Origin: Sinorhizobium chiapasense
GTDB taxonomy: Bacteria; Pseudomonadota; Alphaproteobacteria; Rhizobiales; Rhizobiaceae
Assembly (NCBI RefSeq): GCF_036488675.1
Contig: NZ_CP133152.1
Coordinates: forward strand, 1 to 64,000
Reading direction: 5' to 3'
Length of the DNA: 64,000 nt
Positions 53,770 through 63,351 of the stretch are shown here, piece after piece (positions within the stretch are counted from its first letter, which is position 1; each line of letters starts with the position of its first letter). Under the pieces are notes generated by a model that saw only the letters and a program-made list of their open reading frames with translations, was not told the DNA's origin and did no database searches. A program made the position numbers and the translations under genes.

Positions 53770-54795
53770 ATGAAAAAGCTTATCGCAGTAGCGCTCAGCA
53801 CAGTTGCGTCCATCGTCATCTCGGCATCGGCAGTCAACGCGGAGACCTTCAAGATCGGTCTCTCGAACGGTTGGGTCGGCAGCGAGTGGCGCACCCAGAT
53901 GATCGACGAGGCCAAGGCCGCCGCCGCCGCGTGGAAGGACAAGGGCGTCGACGTCGAAGTCTCGGTCCAGAGTGCGAATGTCGACGTTCCCGGGCAGATC
54001 GCCCATATCCGCAACTTCATCGCGGAAGGCGTGAACGCCATCATCGTCAACCCGAACAGCCCCACCGCCTTCGACCCGATCTTCGCCCAGGCGAAGGAAG
54101 CCGGCGTCCTGGTCATCGCGACGGATGCGGAAGTTTCGTCTCCGGATGCGCTCTATGTCGGCATCGACCAGACTGCCTGGGGTGCCGCCGGTGCGAAATG
54201 GCTTGCCGAAACGCTGGGCGGCAAGGGCAAGGTCGTCGCGATAAACGGCGTTGCCGGACACCCGGCTAACGAGATGCGCGTGGCAGGCTACAAGCAGGTC
54301 TTCAAGGACTATCCGGACATCCAGATCGTCAACGAAGTCAATGCCAACTGGGATCAGGCGCAGGGCCAGCAGGCGATGCAGAACATCCTTGCGACCTATC
54401 CTGACGTGAACGGCGTCGTGGTGCAGGACGGCATGGCCGCCGGTGCCTGGAAATCGATCATGGACGCCGGCAAGACCGGCCAGATCGCCGCAACGGGCGA
54501 GATCCGCAAGGACTTCATTGATCTCTGGGTCACGGACAAGCTGAATTCCGGCGCGACCGTCAACCCGCCGGGTGTCATGGCGAGCGCGCTGAATGTCGCC
54601 GTGCTGATGTTGCAGGGCAGGGAACTGAAGGAGCCCGCCAAGGCCGGCCAGTACGGTAACGCTCTCTACCTGCCGATTCCGTTCATCGATAGCAAGAACC
54701 TGGGCGATGCGGCAAAGCAGCTCGAAGGCAAGCCTGGCTACTATTCCTACACCAGCTCGCTTTCGATCGAAGACGCGGAAGCCCTCTTCAAGTGA
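53770..54795 (+). CDS. Sugar ABC transporter substrate-binding protein (RbsB/XylF class)
   Basis: The 341-residue product has a Sec signal peptide (MKKLIAVALSTVASIVISAS, cleaved after VNA) and the type I periplasmic-binding fold: FKIGLSNGWVGSEWRTQMID, GVNAIIVNPNSPTAFDPIFA, GVLVIATDAEVSSPDALYVG and DVNGVVVQDGMAAGAWKSIM. The class binds monosaccharides such as ribose, xylose or galactose. It heads the operon under the LacI-type operator. The sugar is unknown. Confidence 0.9.
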   Translation: MKKLIAVALSTVASIVISASAVNAETFKIGLSNGWVGSEWRTQMIDEAKAAAAAWKDKGVDVEVSVQSANVDVPGQIAHIRNFIAEGVNAIIVNPNSPTAFDPIFAQAKEAGVLVIATDAEVSSPDALYVGIDQTAWGAAGAKWLAETLGGKGKVVAINGVAGHPANEMRVAGYKQVFKDYPDIQIVNEVNANWDQAQGQQAMQNILATYPDVNGVVVQDGMAAGAWKSIMDAGKTGQIAATGEIRKDFIDLWVTDKLNSGATVNPPGVMASALNVAVLMLQGRELKEPAKAGQYGNALYLPIPFIDSKNLGDAAKQLEGKPGYYSYTSSLSIEDAEALFK

Positions 54796-54865
54796 GTGTT
54801 TCCAATGGTTGCGCGGGCCGAGTCTCGGCCCGTGCTTCTCGTCGCACTGCAATGGACGAAGTTCC

Positions 54866-56371
54866 ATGACGAAATTGAGACTGAGCGGCGTAAGCAAGGC
54901 TTACGGCGCCACGTTGGCGCTGCGTCGCGGCGATCTGGAAGTCATGGCCGGCGAAGTTCATGTCCTCATGGGCTCGAACGGATCCGGCAAGAGCACGCTT
55001 TGCAAGATCATCGCCGGCAGTGTGCGGCCGGATGCCGGGAAGATTCTGATCGACAACAGGCCGGTCACAATCACCGGACCGCACTCGGCGCATGCAGAGG
55101 GGATCGGCATTTTCTACCAGGAGCTCAGCCTTGCTGCTCACCGCTCGGTCGAGGAAAACATCTGTCTTGCCGCATTGCCGATCAAATCCCACCTGTTTGT
55201 CGACCGGGCTTTGCTCAAGCAGCGTGCAGCGCGCTATATCAGGCTCTTCGAGGAGGTGGCCGGAGAAGGATTTTCCGCCGACGCTCTCGTCGGCAACCTG
55301 CGTCCCGACCAGCGGCAGCTCGTGGAGATCATGAAAGCGCTCGCAAGCGAGGCGCCGATCATGATCTTCGACGAACCGACCTCGGCGCTCGACCGGGCGC
55401 AGGTCGATCGCTTCTTCGAGATCCTGCGCGATCTGAAGCGGCAGGACCGGGGCGTCATCTTCATTTCCCACCGCATGGACGAGATCAAGGCGATCGGCGA
55501 CCGGGTGACGATCATTCGCGACGGCGAGACGATCACGACGCTCAATCTCGCCGAGACGGATGCTGCCTCGGTTATCCGGCTGATGGTCGGCGGCTCCGGC
55601 GACATGCCGGCTTCGCAGTCGTCGGCCCCCGCCGTCGTCAACGGCAAGGACGGCGCGGCGATGACCGTGCGCAATCTCTCCGGTCGCGGTTTCCGCAATG
55701 TCAGTTTCGAAGTCGCCAAGGGCGAAATCCTCGGCTTTGGCGGGCTGCACGGTCAGGGCCAGTCGGCGTTGCTGAGAGCGATCTTCGGCGCAGGGTCGAT
55801 CGGCTCGGGCGAGGTGTTGATTGGCGACGGCCGCTTTGACGTTTCGAGCCCGCGCGAGGCGATTCGACGCGGCTGTGCCTATGTTTCGGGCGATCGCGGC
55901 CGTGACGGCGTCATCAGCGGCAGGCCGATCATCGAGAACGTCACGCCGATCCATTATCTGCGCGATCGCCTGATGATCGCGCGGCCCTCCAAGCTACGCG
56001 ACAAGGTGGTGCCGGCGCTTCAAAGCATGCACACCAAGTTTGCGAGCCTGTTCCATCCGATCAATTCGCTTTCCGGCGGCAACCAGCAAAAGGTGATCAT
56101 CGCCCGCTGGTTGATCGACCGCCCCGATGTGCTGCTGCTCGACGACCCGACCAAGGGCATCGACCTTTCGGCGAAGGCCGACCTCTTCGCGCTCATCCGC
56201 CAGCTGGCAGCCGAGGGCCTCGGCATCCTGCTCTATTCATCGGAAGACGCCGAATTGCTCGGGAACGCCAACCGCATCCTGGTGTTCAACGGCGGCTCGG
56301 TCAGCCGCGAACTGACGGGTGCCGAGCGCACGCGCTACAATCTCTATCAAGCCGCTTACGAGGCCGCGTGA
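54866..56371 (+). CDS. Sugar ABC transporter ATP-binding protein (RbsA/XylG class, two ATPase domains)
   Basis: The 501-residue protein has two ATPase halves. The first has Walker A LMGSNGSGKSTLCKIIAG (about residues 34-51) and MIFDEPTSALDRAQ; the second has LLRAIFGAGSIGSGEVLIGD, signature LSGGNQQKVIIARW, and LLLDDPTKGIDL. In the second half the P-loop (GGLHGQGQSALLRA) is degenerate, as usual in RbsA-type proteins. It starts at ATG 54866, 71 bp after the binding protein gene, and ends overlapping the next start by 1 nt. Confidence 0.9.
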   Translation: MTKLRLSGVSKAYGATLALRRGDLEVMAGEVHVLMGSNGSGKSTLCKIIAGSVRPDAGKILIDNRPVTITGPHSAHAEGIGIFYQELSLAAHRSVEENICLAALPIKSHLFVDRALLKQRAARYIRLFEEVAGEGFSADALVGNLRPDQRQLVEIMKALASEAPIMIFDEPTSALDRAQVDRFFEILRDLKRQDRGVIFISHRMDEIKAIGDRVTIIRDGETITTLNLAETDAASVIRLMVGGSGDMPASQSSAPAVVNGKDGAAMTVRNLSGRGFRNVSFEVAKGEILGFGGLHGQGQSALLRAIFGAGSIGSGEVLIGDGRFDVSSPREAIRRGCAYVSGDRGRDGVISGRPIIENVTPIHYLRDRLMIARPSKLRDKVVPALQSMHTKFASLFHPINSLSGGNQQKVIIARWLIDRPDVLLLDDPTKGIDLSAKADLFALIRQLAAEGLGILLYSSEDAELLGNANRILVFNGGSVSRELTGAERTRYNLYQAAYEAA

Positions 56372-57360
56372 TGGCAGAGATCACAATCACACCGAGGGCG
56401 CGCGCGGGCGGCATTCGCAAGGTCCTGGAGCGCTATCCCTTTCTGCCGGCGCTCGTGATCGTCATGGGCCTGCTGTTGCTCAACGGCGTCTTTTCGCCGA
56501 ACAGCCTCAGCTACCGGTCGCTGACGGGGCTCTTCAGCACCTACATGGCGCTGATCCTGCTCGCGATCGCCCAGACCTACGTCGTCTATGCCGGTGATAT
56601 CGATCTCTCCGCGGGCTCGATCCTGTCGCTCGTCAATGTCGCGATCGTTGTCTTGATGGAGCGATGGGGGGGCGGGGCCGGCGCCGTGCTGCTCGCCCTT
56701 GCTCTTGGCCTTCTGCTCGGGCTCGCCTGCGGGCTCCTGAACGGCATTGTCGTCGCCGCATTGCGGCTGCAGGCGATCGTTGCGACCTTCGCGACGAGCA
56801 TCTTCTTCACCGGCTTCGCCCTCTACATCCTTCCCGTTGCCGGCACGCCGGCGCCGGCGCTGTTCTGGCGAACCTATGGAGGCCGGCTGCTCGGCGTGCC
56901 CTTCGTCTTCTATATCCTGGCGGTGCTCACGGTCGTGCTCCTGGTGCTTAGCCGCACGCGCCTCGTCACGCAGTTGCTCGCGGTCGGCGACGACCAGCAG
57001 GCGGCCTACCAGACCGGGCTGCCGGTCGTGCCGATACGGATCAAGGGCTACCTTCTTTGCGGGCTCTTCTCCGCACTCGCCGCCTTCTGCATCACCGGCG
57101 ATACGGCGAGCGGCGACCCCCTGGTCGGAGGCAAGATGACGCTCTACAGCGTCGCCGCCGTCGTGCTCGGCGGCAGCGCGCTTTCCGGCGGCTGGGGAAC
57201 GGTGGTCGGCTCGGCTCTTGGGGCGCTGACGATCGGTCTCATCAACTCGGTCGTCTTCTTCATGGGCACGCCGTCGGAATGGCAGAATTTCGTTCAGGGG
57301 TTCGCTATTCTCGTCGTGTTGATGGCAGGCGTGCTGGCAGGCAGAAGGGCGCGGGCATGA
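56371..57360 (+). CDS. Sugar ABC transporter permease 1 (RbsC class)
   Basis: The 329-residue protein has about eight to ten helices with the family segments IAQTYVVYAGDIDLSAGSIL (about residues 66-85), VVAALRLQAIVATFATSIFF and GGSALSGGWGTVVGSALGAL. It forms the membrane pore with permease 2. A GTG one codon earlier is an alternative start. Confidence 0.9.
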   Translation: MAEITITPRARAGGIRKVLERYPFLPALVIVMGLLLLNGVFSPNSLSYRSLTGLFSTYMALILLAIAQTYVVYAGDIDLSAGSILSLVNVAIVVLMERWGGGAGAVLLALALGLLLGLACGLLNGIVVAALRLQAIVATFATSIFFTGFALYILPVAGTPAPALFWRTYGGRLLGVPFVFYILAVLTVVLLVLSRTRLVTQLLAVGDDQQAAYQTGLPVVPIRIKGYLLCGLFSALAAFCITGDTASGDPLVGGKMTLYSVAAVVLGGSALSGGWGTVVGSALGALTIGLINSVVFFMGTPSEWQNFVQGFAILVVLMAGVLAGRRARA

Positions 57361-58313
57361 CGGCGATCCTCACTTTCATCCGTCAGCCGCTCATTGTTGC
57401 GCTCGCGCTGATCGCGGTTCTTCTCTACCTCGGCCAAACGCTGTCGCCGGGCTTTGCCTCCGGCGGACAGGTTCTGAGGCTGCTGATCGTTGCCTCGCTG
57501 CTCGGCATTGTTGCGGCGGGCCAGAACGTCGTCATTCTCGGCGGGCGCGAGGGCATCGACCTTTCGGTCGGCGGCGTCGTTTCGCTTTCGGCGATCATCG
57601 CCGGCAACGTCATGAACGGGGCAGACAGCGGCATTGTGCCGGCGATCCTCGCCTGCCTCGCCGCCGGCGCCTTCTTCGGCCTGCTCAACGGGTTGGGTGT
57701 GACGCTCCTGCGCATCCCGCCCCTCGTCATGACGCTCGGCATGCTCGGCGTGCTCCAGGGGCTGCTCGTCGTGATCCGCATGGGCATTCCCTCCGGCCGC
57801 GCCGCGCCCGGCCTTTCGGGCTTTGTCACGCAACCGCTCGTGGCCGGTATTCCCGGCATCATCTGGCTGTGGATCATGATCGGCCTCATCATGGCCTTCA
57901 TGCTCCACCGCACGGTTTTCGGCCACCGCATCTATGCCATCGGCTCGAATGAGCATGCGGCCTACATGGCCGGGGTTCCGGTCCGGCTGATGCGTATCGC
58001 GATCTTCATCATTTCCGGCATGTTCGCTGCGGTCGCCGGCCTTTGTTTGCTCGGCTATTCCGGCTCGTCCTTCGCCAATGTCGGCGAGCAATACACGCTT
58101 CCGTCGATCATCGCGGTCGTCTTCGGCGGCACGTCGCTTGCCGGCGGCAAGGGCGGCTATACCGGCACCATGGCGGGCGCGATCCTGCTCGTCATCCTTC
58201 AGAGCATCCTGACCACCGTGAACATCGACGAATCCGGGCGGCAGATGGTGTTCGGGGCGACGCTGCTCGTGCTCATGATGTTTTATGGTCGGGGTCGGGC
58301 GATGCGTGCATGA
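57357..58313 (+). CDS. Sugar ABC transporter permease 2 (RbsC class)
   Basis: The 318-residue protein shows the same pattern: NVVILGGREGIDLSVGGVVS (about residues 57-76), RIPPLVMTLGMLGVLQGLLV and GGTSLAGGKGGYTGTMAGAI. It starts in an ATGA overlap with permease 1, so the two are translationally coupled and likely form a heterodimer. The regulator gene overlaps its end. Confidence 0.9.
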   Translation: MTAILTFIRQPLIVALALIAVLLYLGQTLSPGFASGGQVLRLLIVASLLGIVAAGQNVVILGGREGIDLSVGGVVSLSAIIAGNVMNGADSGIVPAILACLAAGAFFGLLNGLGVTLLRIPPLVMTLGMLGVLQGLLVVIRMGIPSGRAAPGLSGFVTQPLVAGIPGIIWLWIMIGLIMAFMLHRTVFGHRIYAIGSNEHAAYMAGVPVRLMRIAIFIISGMFAAVAGLCLLGYSGSSFANVGEQYTLPSIIAVVFGGTSLAGGKGGYTGTMAGAILLVILQSILTTVNIDESGRQMVFGATLLVLMMFYGRGRAMRA

Positions 58314-59332
58314 GAGAGCGGCCGAAGATCAAGGATATCGCCGAGCGGGCGGGCGTGTCGGTTGCGACCGTTTCGCGTGCGCTCAGCGACTCGGCACTGG
58401 TCACCGCCGAGACGCGCCAGCGCATCCATGATCTCGCGCGCGAACTCAACTACCGACCCAATGTCAGTGCCCGGAACTTGAGGACCCGCAGGACCATGTC
58501 GGTCCTGCTCGTTGTGCGTGACGTCGGCAATCCCTTCTATCTCGACATCCTGAAAGGCGTGGAGGCGACGGCGCGGGAAGCCGGCTATTCGGTGCTGATG
58601 GGCAATACCGAGAATGATCCGGCCCGCGAGACCGAGTATTTCAACATGCTGCGTTATGGCCATGCCGACGGCATGGTCCTGATGACAGGCAAGCTGCCGC
58701 CGTCTGGCGGCCGGAACCAGTTGCCGGTGGTCGTGGCGCTGGAAATGATCGAGGGGTCGGGCCTGCCGCATGTGCAGGTCGACAATATTGCTGCCGCGCG
58801 CGGCGCCGTCGAGCATCTGATCGGGCTCGGGCATCGGCGGATCGCGCATATCAGCGGACCGGTTCCGGAGCCGATGAGCCTTCATCGGCGCGAGGGCTAT
58901 CGCGAGGCGATGCGCAATGCCGGGCTCGACATCCCGGAGGCTTATGAGATGCGCGGCGACTTCCTGCTCGAAAGCGGACAGGAATGCTGCCGTTCGCTTT
59001 TCACGCTGCCGGAGCCGCCGACGGCGCTCTTCGTCGGCAATGACGAGATGGCCTATGGCGCGGTTCACGAGCTGAGAAGAATGGGGCACGACGTGCCGGG
59101 CGACGTATCGGTCGTCGGCTTCGACGATCTCTATCTCAGCAAGGCCTTCTATCCGCCGCTGACGACCGTCAGCCAGCCGAGGACCGAGATCGGCCGCACG
59201 GCCATGGCGATGCTTCTTAAGATCCTATCGGGCGCCGAAATCAATCGCGAGGAACCGATCGTCCTGCCGACTGTTCTCAACATCAGGGGCAGTACGGCAC
59301 CGCCGGCTAGTAACTACTGCATGTCTCCTTGA
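58310..59332 (+). CDS. LacI-family transcriptional regulator
   Basis: The 340-residue protein has the LacI headpiece (IKDIAERAGVSVATVSRALS, residues 7-26) and a periplasmic-binding-like effector domain (SVLLVVRDVGNPFYLDILKG, AEVSVVGFDDL-like VSVVGFDDLYLSKAFYPPLT). It overlaps permease 2 by 4 nt and is the last gene of the sugar operon, so it probably regulates its own operon through the 53715 operator. Its last codons and TGA lie inside the repeat at 59317. Confidence 0.92.
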   Translation: MRERPKIKDIAERAGVSVATVSRALSDSALVTAETRQRIHDLARELNYRPNVSARNLRTRRTMSVLLVVRDVGNPFYLDILKGVEATAREAGYSVLMGNTENDPARETEYFNMLRYGHADGMVLMTGKLPPSGGRNQLPVVVALEMIEGSGLPHVQVDNIAAARGAVEHLIGLGHRRIAHISGPVPEPMSLHRREGYREAMRNAGLDIPEAYEMRGDFLLESGQECCRSLFTLPEPPTALFVGNDEMAYGAVHELRRMGHDVPGDVSVVGFDDLYLSKAFYPPLTTVSQPRTEIGRTAMAMLLKILSGAEINREEPIVLPTVLNIRGSTAPPASNYCMSP

Positions 59333-59382
59333 ATCGGAGCCGATCTAGGGACGAAGACATGCAGCAATTCAAAGCGCTGCAG
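59317..59382. repeat. RIME-like mosaic repeat at the end of the LacI-type gene
   Basis: CTGCATGTCTCCTTGAATCG...CGAAGACATGCAGCAATTCA and GCGCTGCAG. It supplies the stop codon of the regulator and ends just before the ribosome site of the next gene. Confidence 0.8.
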
Positions 59383-59392
59383 GGAGGAGAGA

Positions 59393-60637
59393 ATGACTGG
59401 ATTGCCAAGGCAGACATTGCGCGTCGGCTTCGTCGGAACCGGCTTCATCGCGCAGTTCCACCTGAAATCGCTGGTCGGCGTGCGCAATGTCGAGGTGACG
59501 GGTGCCTTCAGCCCCACAGCCGAACACCGCGCGCGGTTTGCCAGAGAGGTCGAGGCGCTCGACCTCGGGAGCTGCCGTGCGCATGACAGCCTCGAATCGC
59601 TCGTTACCGCCGAGGATGTCGACGCGATCTGGATTCTCTCGCCGAACTACACGCGGATCGAGGTGACGCGGACGCTCAACCAGGCGGTCAAGGCAGGGCG
59701 CAGCAAGATCTTCGCCGTCGCCTGCGAGAAGCCGCTGGCGCGCACCGTCGCCGAAGCGCGCGAAATGCTGCGGCTGGCGCAAGACGCCGGCCTCAACCAC
59801 GGTTATCTCGAGAACCAGGTCTTCTCGACGCCGGTCCTGCGCGGCAAGGAGATCATCTGGCGCCGTGCGGCGTCGACCACCGGCCGGCCCTATCTTGCGC
59901 GCGCCGCGGAAGAGCATTCCGGCCCGCATGAACCCTGGTTCTGGCAGGGCGACAAACAGGGCGGCGGGGTGCTCTCCGACATGATGTGCCACAGCGTCGA
60001 GGTGGCGCGGCATCTCCTGACGGCGCCGGGTGCCCCGCGCAACTCGCTGAAGGTGAAGGCGGTCAACGGCACGGTCGCAAACCTGAAGTGGACCCGGCCG
60101 GGCTATGCCGATGAGCTCAGCGAGCGCTTCGGAAAGGCGGTCGACTACGGCAGGCGTCCCGCGGAAGATTTTGCCCGCGCGACCGTCACGCTCGAGGACG
60201 AGGACGGCAACGAGCTGATAATCGAGGCGACCACCTCCTGGGCCTATGTCGGCGCCGGCTTGCGCATCCAGCTCGAACTCCTGGGGCCGGAATATGCGCT
60301 GGAATACAATTCGCTCGGGACGGGCCTGAAGATCTTCTTGTCGCGCGCGGTCAAGGGGTCCGAGGGCGAAGATCTCGTCGAAAAGCAGAATGCCGAGCAG
60401 GGGCTGATGCCGATTCTGGAGGACGAGGCCAGCGTCTATGGCTACACGGACGAAAACCGGCACATGGTCGAGTGTTTCCGCAACGGCGTGAAGCCGCTCG
60501 AAACCTTCGAGGACGGCCTCGCCGTGGTCGAGATCCTGATGGGTCTCTATCGGTCGGCCGAGATCGGCGCGACGCTCGTGTTTCCGGCGCCGGAGCTGGA
60601 AGACTACGTTCCGGTCGTAGCGCGCACCGGCGCGTGA
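59393..60637 (+). CDS. Gfo/Idh/MocA-family oxidoreductase
   Basis: The 414-residue protein has the N-terminal NAD-binding start LRVGFVGTGFIAQFHLKSLV (about residues 9-28) and the family EKP segment ACEKPLARTVAEAREML (about residues 110-126), followed by the C-terminal alpha/beta domain with YLENQVFSTP. These enzymes act on sugars, inositol or related substrates; the target here is probably the sugar taken up by the transporter, by inference from position. GGAGGAGAG precedes the ATG. Confidence 0.9.
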   Translation: MTGLPRQTLRVGFVGTGFIAQFHLKSLVGVRNVEVTGAFSPTAEHRARFAREVEALDLGSCRAHDSLESLVTAEDVDAIWILSPNYTRIEVTRTLNQAVKAGRSKIFAVACEKPLARTVAEAREMLRLAQDAGLNHGYLENQVFSTPVLRGKEIIWRRAASTTGRPYLARAAEEHSGPHEPWFWQGDKQGGGVLSDMMCHSVEVARHLLTAPGAPRNSLKVKAVNGTVANLKWTRPGYADELSERFGKAVDYGRRPAEDFARATVTLEDEDGNELIIEATTSWAYVGAGLRIQLELLGPEYALEYNSLGTGLKIFLSRAVKGSEGEDLVEKQNAEQGLMPILEDEASVYGYTDENRHMVECFRNGVKPLETFEDGLAVVEILMGLYRSAEIGATLVFPAPELEDYVPVVARTGA

Positions 60638-60803
60638 CCGATCGCGCGTCCTTCGGTGTCGCCTCCGACGGCGCGTCTGGTTATAGTCCGCGCCTACCGT
60701 GCTGCGTCTAGTCAGACGCGCAGGACATACGTGATCCGAGATACGGACGGGAGGAAAATATGATGCAGAGGAACACGGCCCACCGGGTTGGGGGAGCGCG
60801 GCC

Positions 60804-61571
60804 ATGCTGATCCGGGACAAGGTCTTTCTGGTTACCGGCGCTGGCTCGGGGCTCGGGGCCGCCGTCGCACGCGCCCTTGTCGCCGATGGCGCCTCTGTCG
60901 TCATCGCCGATGTCAATGCCGACACGGGTTCGGCAATTGCCGCCGAGCTCGGCGTAAAGGCGCGTTTCGCGCCGACCGACGTGACGAGCGAGGCGGAGGG
61001 CGAGGTGGCGGTCGCGGTCGCGCTTGAGAGCTTCGGCCATCTCCACGGCCTTGTGAACTGCGCCGGCATTGCGCCCGGCGAAAAAGTGCTCGGACGCGAC
61101 GGGCCGCATCGCCTAGAAAGCTTTACGCGGGCGGTCGGCATCAATCTCGTCGGCACCTTCAACATGATCCGCCTCGCCGCGGCGGCGATCGCGAAGGAAG
61201 AACCGGATGACGGCGGCGCCCGCGGCGTCATCATCAACACGGCCTCGGTTGCCGCGTTCGACGGGCAGATCGGCCAGGCGGCCTATTCGGCGTCCAAGGG
61301 CGGCGTCGTGGCGATGACGCTGCCGATCGCGCGCGAGCTCGCGCGCTTCGGCATCCGCGTCGTCTCGATCGCACCGGGCATCTTCGAAACGCCGATGATG
61401 GCCGGCATGCCGCAGGAGGTGCAGGATTCGCTCGGCAAGAGCGTGCCGTTCCCGTCGCGCCTCGGCCGCCCGGCGGAATATGCCGCGCTTGTCCGGCATA
61501 TCTGCGAGAACGACATGCTGAACGGAGAGGTCATCCGCCTCGACGGCGCGTTGCGGATGGGGGCGCGATAG
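60804..61571 (+). CDS. Short-chain dehydrogenase/reductase
   Basis: The 255-residue protein has the SDR TGxxxGxG motif as [20 protein letters not shown] (about residues 10-29), the NAG motif as VNCAGIAPG, and the catalytic SASKGG / YSASK set with Ser (TASVAAF) and Tyr-x-x-x-Lys (YSASKGG). The overall pattern is close to the 3-hydroxyacyl-CoA dehydrogenase type II group (HSD10), but such assignments are only by similarity. It follows the Gfo/Idh gene by 166 bp in the same direction. Confidence 0.9.
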   Translation: MLIRDKVFLVTGAGSGLGAAVARALVADGASVVIADVNADTGSAIAAELGVKARFAPTDVTSEAEGEVAVAVALESFGHLHGLVNCAGIAPGEKVLGRDGPHRLESFTRAVGINLVGTFNMIRLAAAAIAKEEPDDGGARGVIINTASVAAFDGQIGQAAYSASKGGVVAMTLPIARELARFGIRVVSIAPGIFETPMMAGMPQEVQDSLGKSVPFPSRLGRPAEYAALVRHICENDMLNGEVIRLDGALRMGAR

Positions 61572-61806
61572 GCGGACCCACGAGAGAGGCCCACGGGAGA
61601 GGGATCAGGCAATCGGTGTGGCTTCCGGCGCTGCATGCGCCGCACGGATCCACATCGCCTCGCTGCAAAAAGTAACCACGCGCGAAAGCGCGTTGCGATT
61701 GCGGGCATCCAGCATTCTGCCTAAACTCTCCTTTCGATGCGACATCATCAGGCTTAACGGCCACCCACCGGTCATCTGCCACCTCAACTGATAAGGAGCG
61801 TTTGCC

Positions 61807-62118
61807 ATGAAGACGGACGGCGAAGAACTGATCAGGAAGCGGGCCTATGAACTGTGGGAGAGAGCGGGGCGGCCGGAGGGCGACGGCCTGAAGCACTGGT
61901 TCGAGGCCGCGGAAGAGATTCAGGCCGCAGGGATCAATCGGGGCGGCGAGCCGAAGAATGCTGCGCCTTCTGGCGACGCTCTTGCGTCTGCAGACCCTTC
62001 TGAAGGGAAAAAACCGAGGAAATCCGCAGCAAGGAAGCAGCAAGACGATGCAAAGCCGAAGAAGAGTCCCGCTTCCAAAAGCCGCAACAAGAAAGGCGAA
62101 CGGACCGAGAGCCGCTAG
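61807..62118 (+). CDS. DUF2934 domain protein with basic tail
   Basis: The 103-residue product starts with the DUF2934 motif (ELIRKRAYELWERAGRPEGD, GLKHWFEAAEEIQ; residues 7-38) and continues with a Lys-rich, low-complexity tail (KKPRKSAARKQQ, KPKKSPASKSRNKKGE). DUF2934 proteins are abundant small proteins of Rhizobiales, often stress-related, with no known function. Nucleic-acid binding by the tail is inference. An AAGGAGCG ribosome site precedes the ATG. Confidence 0.88.
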   Translation: MKTDGEELIRKRAYELWERAGRPEGDGLKHWFEAAEEIQAAGINRGGEPKNAAPSGDALASADPSEGKKPRKSAARKQQDDAKPKKSPASKSRNKKGERTESR

Positions 62119-62154
62119 ATCATTTCACTGTTTCAAAGAAAAAATGAAATGATC
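62118..62154. terminator. Hairpin after the DUF2934 gene
   Basis: 10-bp stem GATCATTTCA/TGAAATGATC with a 17-nt AT-rich loop, starting on the last base of the stop codon. It might act as a terminator but lacks a T-run; similar elements recur in rhizobial intergenic regions. Confidence 0.45.
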
Positions 62155-62166
62155 GAATGGGTTGAG

Positions 62167-62213
62167 ACGCGGGATACGGGCGGAAAACCGCATACACTTT
62201 TCCTTATCCCGGC
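62167..62213. repeat. GCGGGATG-type palindromic repeat, diverged
   Basis: ACGCGGGATACGGGCGGAAA...TTTTCCTTATCCCGGC, a worn copy of the element at 47670. Confidence 0.7.
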
Positions 62214-62274
62214 CGGCGGCACGCGGCACGAGCTTCGGCGGCACATTTTTGAATGGCGCGGGTAGAAAATCTCC

Positions 62275-63347
<1,073 letters not shown>

Positions 63348-63351
<4 letters not shown>

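Noticed and set aside
60690..60722. Further RIME-like repeat
   Set aside because: Only a short GCGTCTAGTCAGACGC stem is left; too degenerate to assign.
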